From Pseudomonas fulva (GTDB lineage: Bacteria; Pseudomonadota; Gammaproteobacteria; Pseudomonadales; Pseudomonadaceae), in NCBI RefSeq assembly GCF_023517795.1, contig NZ_CP082928.1:744001-808000 (forward strand): a stretch of DNA of 64,000 nucleotides, in the 5' to 3' direction. Below are positions 61,501 to 64,000 of the stretch, in pieces. The notes below the pieces were generated by a model. That model had not been told where the DNA came from. It worked only from the letters and a program-made list of their open reading frames with translations, and did no database searches. The position numbers and the translations under genes are program-made. Within the stretch, counting starts at the first letter, position 1, and every line of letters begins with the position of its first letter.

Positions 61501-64000
61501 ATCAATGACACCGTCAGCGAACCGACCGAGAGCTTCAGCCTGACGGTTGGCGGACAGACCGGCACTGCGACCATCTTCGATAACGATGCCGCGCCGACCA
61601 TCGGCTCCGTCAGTGCCGCGGTGGACAGCACCGGCGGCCAGGTCGACGAAGGTGACAACGCCGTCTTCACCGTCAACCTCAGCAATGCCAGCAGCACAGC
61701 GACCACCTTCAGTCTCGCGCTGAATGCCGGTACCGCGACGGCAGGTAGCGACTACAACGGTACCCTGGCCAATCAGAGCTTCAGCAATGGCGTGACCTAC
61801 AACGCGGCCACCGGTCAGGTCACCGTGCCGGCGGGCGTGACCAGCTTCACGGTCACCGTACCGACCCTCAATGACACCGTCAGCGAGCCGACCGAAACCT
61901 TCACGCTCACCGTAGGTGGCAAGACCGGTACCGCCACCATCATCGACAACGATCCGGTACCGACGGTGAAAACCATCGACGTGGGTCAGGCTGGCACGGC
62001 CGATGACAATGTGGTCGAAGGCAACAACCTGGTCTTCAACGTCACCCTGAGCAATGCCAGCTCGACGCCGACCGTACTGGCCTTCAACGCGACCGGCACG
62101 GCAACCGCCAACGTCGACTACAAGCTGACCGCCCAGAGCTTCAGCAATGGGGTGACCTACGATGCCAATACCGGAAAGATCACCGTACCCGCGGGTGTCA
62201 CCAGCTTCTCGGTAACCGTACCGACGCTTGCCGACAACGTAGTGGGCGAGCCGCTGGAAACGGTGAAGCTGGACATCGGCGGCCAGAGCGCCACCGGCGG
62301 CATCATCGATGGAACCCCGGATGCCAAGGACGACAGCTACACCAGGATCACCGGTCTCAAAGCCGAATACTACGGCTACAACGACGCGAGCACCGGCGCC
62401 GGCAACGATGGCGCCAACCTGACCAACCTGAGCCAGGTTCGCCAGTTCATCGACAGTCACAATCCGGCGGCGACCTTCAATGCCACCAAGCTGGACTACG
62501 GCACGTTGAGCAATGCGTCCGGTCTGGGCAACGGCACCAACCTGCAGAATTTCCTGGGTGTGGATGTCGCGTCAGGCAACGGCACCAAGGCCAACTCGCT
62601 GTCCACAGACCCGGGCAACACTTCCGACGCCATCATCAAGATGGGTGGCTATATCAACCTGGCTGCCGGTACTTACCAGTTCAAGGTCACGGCCGACGAC
62701 GGCTATAGCATCCGCATCAACGGCCAGGTGGTTGCCGAGTTCAACAACATCCAGTCGACCTCCACGGCCACCGGCAAAACGTTCACCATCAGCGAAGCGC
62801 AAGCGGGCGCTCAACAGATCGAGATCATCTACTGGGATCAGGGGGGCGATGCGCGCCTGAAGGTCGAGTTGGGCCAGGGCGGCACCTTCAAGGTCGTCGA
62901 CTCGGACATGCTCTACCACGTACCAAGCACTTCGAGCCTGGTCGTGGAGTCCGGCGACAGCCTGACGATCGCCGCCAGCACCCTGCTCGGCAACGACACC
63001 GACCCGAATGGCGACGCGCTGTCCATCACCAGCGTGCAGAACGCCAGCAACGGCACGGTCACCCTCAATAACGGTAATGTGGTCTTCACGCCGAAGGCAG
63101 GTTTCTACGGCGACGCCAGCTTCCAGTACACCGTCAGCGATGGCAAGGGCGGCTCCGATATCGCCACCGTCACCCTCAAGGTGAACCAGCCGATGGATAC
63201 CATCCGCGTGGCAGGCAGTGGGGCCAATGACAATGGTGACAATACCATCAGCGGCGGCGCCGGCAACGACGTGCTGCTCGGTGACGCAGGCGGTACGCTG
63301 ACCACCGTTCAACCGGCGACCAACTACAACATCGCCCTGCTCGTCGACACTTCCGGCAGCATGCAGGGTGATCGCATGAGCCTGACCAAGAGTGCACTGT
63401 CGAGCTTCGTGAAAACCTTGGCAGGCCATGACGGCGTGATCAACCTCACCCTGGTCGGCTTCGCTGGCAACGTGACGTTGAGCACCAAGGTGGCTGATTT
63501 GCAGAGTGGCAGCAAACTCGACACGCTGCTGGCGGACATCCAGAAACTCACTGCCAATGGCGGTACCAACTACGAAGCAGCCTTCAAGGAAGCCTCCGCC
63601 TGGTTCGACGCACAGAGCGCTGCCGGCAGCTCCAAGGCGGCCGGCTACGAGAACCTGACGTTCTTCCTGTCCGACGGTGACCCGACTTACTACTACAACG
63701 GCAACACCACCACCCTCAGTGGCAACGGCTCGACTACCAACAACGACGTATTGCTGGGCTCGCTCGACACCTTCAATGTGCTGGCTGGCAAGAGCGCCGT
63801 GCACGCGATCGGTATCGGCTCGGGAATCAGCGAGAAGAACCTCGGCCTGTTCGACAACACCACCGACTCGCCCGCATCCACCTACCTGGCCAATGGCTCG
63901 GCAGCCACGCTGGCCAACTTCAACAACAACACCACCGGCTGGAACAACCTGTCCGCTTGGGAAACCTCAGGCACCGGCAGCGGCAATGGCTCGGTAACCC
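49540..64000 (+). CDS. lapA: LapA-type giant adhesin (partial, 3' end outside window)
   Basis: The frame is open for at least 4,820 codons with no stop. Residues 1 to about 130 are the retention module (MSNFAAVIKSLIGQVF), ending with the TAAG site at 103-106 and a glycine-rich linker. Then follow Ig-like repeats of 92 residues (278-2117, 20 copies), five 109-residue repeats (2319-2863), a cadherin-like region (to about 3165), eight Calx-beta repeats of 122 residues (3170-4145), a PA14-like domain (about 4266-4460), an RTX-like GGAGNDVLLGD, and a vWA domain with the MIDAS motif DTSGS (from about 4594). ATG 49540 is chosen by GGAG six bases upstream and by the MSN start; in-frame ATGs at 49522 and 49528 are weaker. 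It is exported by the divergent lapEBC system and would hold cells to surfaces. Confidence 0.95.
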   Translation, partial: MSNFAAVIKSLIGQVFVTSVDGIRRQVFEGDRIFAGEQVTTADGGSVTLEMANGETVKLGANSSWQAGNPDTQDVADAAQAPASELEQALAAGMDPTVDLEPTAAGPGAGGGGGGGAGGGHSAVMLDETAQRVDPTIGFQTTGLGTPGFNLIEDNDPAIFTTAAATATPDTTAPVVTIGIDPITGDDILNSAELGATTVIITGTVGGDARVGDAITLNLGGNLYSGTVIVLGNGALGFSIPVSSADLGSFSSISATVSSADAAGNVGTATASRPYTVDTTAPVITVDAPAITNDTTPTITGTTDAPVGSTVTLTITQGSTVITVTTPVLAGGTYSVELPQALAEGPYSVGAQVTDPAGNTGSATDSGAIDTTAPVIAVDAPSITNDTTPTITGTTDAPVGSTITLTITQGTNTFTVSTPVLAGGTYSVELPQPLAEGPYSVDATVTDAAGNTGSATDSGAIDTTAPAITVDAPAITNDTTPTITGTTDAPVGSTITLTITQGATVLTTTATVVAGGTYSTNVPAGLVEGSYSVSATVSDAAGNTGSATDSGAIDTTAPVITVDAPAVTNDTTPTITGTTDAPVGSVITLTITQGATVLTTTAIVVAGGTYSANVPAGLVEGPYSVDASVTDDAGNTGSATDSGAIDTTAPAITVDAPAVTNDTTPTITGTTDAPLGSTVTLTITQGSTVITVTTPVLAGGTYTVDVPQALAEGPYTVGAQVNDPAGNTGSATDSGAIDTTAPAITVDAPAITNDTTPTITGTTDATVGSTITLTITQGTTVLTTTATVVAGGTYSTNVPAGLVEGSYSVSATVTDAAGNTGSATDSGAIDTIAPAITVDAPAITNDTTPTITGSTDAPVGSTVTLTVTQGANTFTVSTSVLAGGTYSVELPQPLAEGPYSIDASVTDAAGNTGSATDTGVVDTTAPAITVDAPAITNDTTPTITGTTDAPVGSTVTLTITQGSTVITVTTPVLTGGTYTADLPQALAEGPYTVGAQVTDPAGNTGSATDSGAIDTTAPVITVDAPAITNDTTPTITGTTDAPVGSTVTLTITQGSTVITVTTPVLAGGTYTVDVPQALAEGSYTVGAQVTDPAGNTGSATDSGAIDTTVPVITVDAPAITNDTTPTITGTTDAPVGSTVTLTITQGTTVLTTTATVVAGGTYSTNVPTGLVEGSYSVSANVTDAAGNTGSATDSGAIDTTAPVITVDAPAITNDTTPTITGTTDAPVGSVITLTITQGTTVLTTTATVVAGGTYSANVPAGLVEGPYAVDASVTDAAGNTGSATDNGAIDTTAPAITVDAPAITNDTTPTITGTTDAPVGSVITLTITQGITVLTTTATVVAGGTYSANVPAGLVEGPYSVDASVTDAAGNTGSATDSGAIDTTAPVITVDAPAITNDMTPTITGTTDAPVGSVITLTITQGTTVLTTTATVVAGGTYSANVPAGLAEGPYSVDATVTDAAGNTGSATGSGAIDTTAPVITIDAPAITNDTTPTITGTTDAPVGSTVTLTITQGSSVITVTTPVLAGGTYSVELPQALAEGPYSVDATITDAASNIGSATDNGAIDTTAPAITVDAPAITNDTTPTITGTTDAPVGSTITLTITQGATVLTTTATVVAGGTYSTNVPAGLVEGSYSVSATVSDAAGNTGSATDSGAIDTTAPVITVDAPDITNDTTPTITGTTDAPVGSVITLTITQGTTVLTTTATVVAGGTYSADVPAGLVEGPYSVDASVTDAAGNTGSATGSGAIDTTAPVITVDAPSITNDTTPTITGTTDAPLGSTVTLTITQGSTVITVTTPVLAGGTYTVDVPQALAEGPYTVGAQVNDPAGNTGSATDSGAIDTTAPAITVDAPAITNDTTPTITGTTDAPVGSVITLTITQGTTVLTTTATVVAGGTYSADVPAGLVEGPYSIDASVTDAAGNTGSATDSGAIDTTAPVITVDAPAITNDTTPPITGTTDAPVGSTVTLTITQGTTVLTTTATVVAGGTYAVDVPQELAEGPYTVGAQVTDPAGNTGTATDSGAIDTTAPVVTVDVPAITNDATPTITGTTDALVGSTVTLTITQGTNVTTLTTPVLAGGTYTVDTPQALADGPYTVVAQVSDPAGNVGSATDSGAIDITAPVPTITLDANITADDVINGTEAGQQIPVTGTVGGDAKVGDTVTLTVNGNTFTGLVTNTNGTLGFSINVPGADLVADAGKTITASISTTDVAGNVGTASDTEGYSVDTTAPTISVDVPTTSNDTTPTITGTTDAPVGSIVTLTVTQNGTSFTFTTPVLAGGGYTVDVPQALAEGPYSVDAQVTDPAGNTGSATDSGAIDTLAGDTGAAPVVTISEDANNDGIISKAELNGPVDVRVGLPAGAVAGDTLVITNGTTPQTITLTAAQITAGFVTTTFPSPGEGNTLTVEATLRDQFGNTSEKGTDTAKVDTLAGTTGAAPVVTITEDANNDGIISKAELNGPVDVRVGLPAGAVAGDTLVITNGTTPQTVTLTAAQITAGFVTTTFPSPGEGNTLTVEATLRDQFGNTSEKGTDTAKVDTLAGTTGAAPIVTITEDANNDGIISKAELNGPVDVRVGLPAGAVAGDTLVITNGTTPQTITLTAAQITAGFVTTTFPSPGEGNTLTVEATLRDQFGNTSEKGTDTAKVDTLAGTTGAAPVVTITEDPNNDGIISKAELNGPVDVRVGLPAGAVAGDTLVITNGTTPQTITLTAAQITAGFVTTTFPSPGEGNSLTVEATLRDQFGNTSEKGTDTARVDTLAGATGAAPTVEIREDINNDGVIGQNELSGAIDVRVGLPAGSMAGDTISVTDGTTIKTFTLTAAQITTGHLDTTFANPGEGKTIVVEATLQDQFGNTSGKGSDQALVNSNPVAVDDPVGSPYTVMIGDLGGGSGTNNWAQNDSNNQKTVIQARDGNGDNANLLQLTVDGNQNALGVAGSPRAVVNQVPDQLEFDPTTGKSESITLNFSGNLNQASFSVSRLIAGEEGGEVGRWVAMYEGVEVASGTFKLGTGGAGTFSLDTGTQVFDSIRFEALPTANGTGDGSDYFLTGFSGSGPASANSPYVVNESQTLVIEQAKGLLNNDSDAQANQTLNVVKINGADVPANGKVVLTTGVLTVNADGSFNFAANDNNLKSGELKTQNFTYTVSDGYGGTATATATITIIGTEVAPGIGAVSAAVDSTGGQVDEGDNAVFTVSLTNASSTASTFNLTLNPGTATAGSDYNATLTNQNFSNGVTYNATTGQITVPAGVTSFTVTVPTLNDTVSEPSENFSLTVGGKTGTATIIDNDAVPTVGSVSAAIDSSGGQVDEGDNAVFTVNLTNASSTPTTFSLSLNAGTATAGSDYNGTLTSQSFSNGVTYNAATGQVTVPAGVTSFTVSVPTINDTVHEQTETFSLTVGSQTGTATIIDNDASPTVSTVSAAVDSTGGQVDEGDNAVFTVNLSNAGSTPTTFSLALNPGSATAGSDYNAALNNQSFSNGVVYNAITGQVTVPAGVTSFTVTVPTINDTVSEPTETFTLTVGGKTGTATIIDNDAVPTVSTVSAAVDSTGGQVDEGDNAVFTVNLSNASSTATTFSLALSAGTATAGSDYNGTLTNQSFSNGVTYNAATGQVTVPAGVTSFTVTVPTINDTVSEPTESFSLTVGGQTGTATIIDNDAAPTVGSVSAAVDSAGGQVDEGDNAVFTVNLTNASSTPTTFSLALNAGTATAGSDYNAALTNQSFSNGVTYNAATGQVTVPAGVTSFSVTVPTINDTVAEPTETFSLTVGGQTGTATIIDNDAAPSIGSVSAAVDSTGGQVDEGDNAVFTVNLSNASSTATTFSLALNAGTATAGNDYNGTLTNQSFSNGVTYNAATGQVTVPAGVTSFTVTVPTLNDTVSEPTETFSLTVGGKTGTATIIDNDAAPTVSTVSAAVDSAGGQVDEGDNAVLTVNLTNASSTATTFSLALNAGTATAGSDYNGTLANQSFSNGVTYNAATGQITVPAGVTSFTVTVPTINDTVSEPTESFSLTVGGQTGTATIFDNDAAPTIGSVSAAVDSTGGQVDEGDNAVFTVNLSNASSTATTFSLALNAGTATAGSDYNGTLANQSFSNGVTYNAATGQVTVPAGVTSFTVTVPTLNDTVSEPTETFTLTVGGKTGTATIIDNDPVPTVKTIDVGQAGTADDNVVEGNNLVFNVTLSNASSTPTVLAFNATGTATANVDYKLTAQSFSNGVTYDANTGKITVPAGVTSFSVTVPTLADNVVGEPLETVKLDIGGQSATGGIIDGTPDAKDDSYTRITGLKAEYYGYNDASTGAGNDGANLTNLSQVRQFIDSHNPAATFNATKLDYGTLSNASGLGNGTNLQNFLGVDVASGNGTKANSLSTDPGNTSDAIIKMGGYINLAAGTYQFKVTADDGYSIRINGQVVAEFNNIQSTSTATGKTFTISEAQAGAQQIEIIYWDQGGDARLKVELGQGGTFKVVDSDMLYHVPSTSSLVVESGDSLTIAASTLLGNDTDPNGDALSITSVQNASNGTVTLNNGNVVFTPKAGFYGDASFQYTVSDGKGGSDIATVTLKVNQPMDTIRVAGSGANDNGDNTISGGAGNDVLLGDAGGTLTTVQPATNYNIALLVDTSGSMQGDRMSLTKSALSSFVKTLAGHDGVINLTLVGFAGNVTLSTKVADLQSGSKLDTLLADIQKLTANGGTNYEAAFKEASAWFDAQSAAGSSKAAGYENLTFFLSDGDPTYYYNGNTTTLSGNGSTTNNDVLLGSLDTFNVLAGKSAVHAIGIGSGISEKNLGLFDNTTDSPASTYLANGSAATLANFNNNTTGWNNLSAWETSGTGSGNGSVT
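49846..49857 (+). other. LapG-type protease cleavage site (TAAG)
   Basis: Codons for TAAG (residues 103-106) in the context DLEPTAAGPGAG. In P. fluorescens LapA the periplasmic protease LapG cuts between the two alanines of TAAG at about residue 108, releasing the adhesin when c-di-GMP falls. Position and context match closely. Confidence 0.85.
50371..55890 (+). repeat. 20 tandem 276-bp Ig-like repeats
   Basis: Exactly 20 units of 276 bases (92 codons) with no length change, starting at the codons for DTTAPVITVDAP and ending with the AGNTGSATDSGAI segment. The units fall into at least three subtypes that differ in the middle (QGSTVITVTTPVLAGG, QGTTVLTTTATVVAGG, QGTNTFTVSTPVLAGG). A further single unit lies at 56218-56493 after a divergent spacer. 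These are bacterial Ig-like folds. Confidence 0.95.
56494..58128 (+). repeat. Five tandem 327-bp repeats
   Basis: Units of 327 bases (109 codons) start at 56494, 56821, 57148, 57475 and 57802. Each runs from DTLAGTTGAAP through SKAELNGPVDVRVGLPAG to QFGNTSEKGTDTAKV. Units 2-4 are nearly identical at the DNA level; the fifth is diverged. Confidence 0.95.
59047..61974 (+). repeat. Eight tandem 366-bp Calx-beta repeats
   Basis: Eight exact 366-base (122-codon) units, each with VDEGDNAVFTVNL, GTATAGSDYN and VSEPTETFSLTVGG, typical of the Calcium-binding Calx-beta fold. A ninth, diverged copy follows to about 62310. Confidence 0.93.
62335..62920 (+). other. PA14-like domain within the adhesin
   Basis: Encodes GLKAEYYGYND at the start, then FKVTADDGYSIRINGQVV and IEIIYWDQGGDARLKVE, the strand pattern of PA14 domains (beta-barrel modules that often bind carbohydrate). 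It lies between the Calx-beta array and the C-terminal vWA domain. Confidence 0.75.

Noticed and set aside
58762..62460. A 1,232-codon open frame on the minus strand
   Set aside because: Antisense shadow of the Calx-beta repeats; its apparent repeats only mirror the 366-base period.

Overview
The window is a gamma-proteobacterial chromosome segment, almost certainly Pseudomonas. The evidence is high GC with matching codon use, and long blocks in the order known from Pseudomonas: argF with an ABC ATPase, glpFKRD, algU-mucA-mucB-mucD followed by lepA-lepB-DUF4845-rnc-era-recO-pdxJ, nadB-ygfX-sdhE-ygfZ, tctDE/opdH-tctCBA, and a lap adhesin locus. I cannot name the species. Three features speak against P. 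aeruginosa itself: there is no mucC between mucB and mucD, a LapA-type adhesin locus lies beside the PA0744/PA0745-type acyl-CoA genes, and several spacings differ.

Layout. 1-6.2 kb: the 5' part of a molybdopterin oxidoreductase gene cut by the window edge, argF coupled to an ABC ATPase gene, a PhzF-family enzyme, a periplasmic solute-binding protein and YbaK. 6.4-11.7 kb: the glycerol regulon glpF-glpK-glpR-glpD, with matching GlpR-like operators before glpF and glpD. 11.6-17.7 kb: a secreted alpha/beta hydrolase, metR, a small cupin, a chagasin-like lipoprotein, cmoAB (tRNA wobble uridine modification), an unknown 91-residue protein and a LysR regulator. 17.7-27.8 kb, all on the minus strand: the envelope stress sigma factor operon algU-mucA-mucB-mucD, ending at a clear terminator, then lepA-lepB-DUF4845-rnc-era-recO-pdxJ with many start/stop overlaps. 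28.4-32.7 kb: nadB, ygfX, sdhE, ygfZ and an HDOD protein.

32.7-40.4 kb is a tricarboxylate uptake locus. The sensor kinase/regulator pair tctDE diverges from an outer-membrane porin (opdH), a periplasmic binding protein (tctC) and membrane components tctB and tctA, with an AbrB-family membrane protein overlapping tctA. The opdH promoter carries a perfect 10-bp direct repeat at one-helical-turn spacing, a good candidate TctD operator. 40.5-44.3 kb: a lipoprotein, ung and two crotonase-fold enzymes.

44.3-64 kb is a biofilm adhesion system. The type I secretion operon lapE-lapB-lapC (minus strand) diverges from a giant lapA-like gene that runs off the right edge, with at least 4,820 codons visible. 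The adhesin has an N-terminal retention module with a TAAG site of the kind cut by LapG, then 20 exact-length 276-bp Ig-like repeats, five 327-bp repeats, eight 366-bp Calx-beta repeats, a PA14-like domain, an RTX-like motif and a von Willebrand A domain. The 276-bp units are a mosaic of subtypes and contain an apparent three-unit segmental duplication. This region holds the most novelty, in architecture and repeat evolution rather than as a wholly new system. Gene boundaries across the window are tight and many convergent genes overlap or abut.
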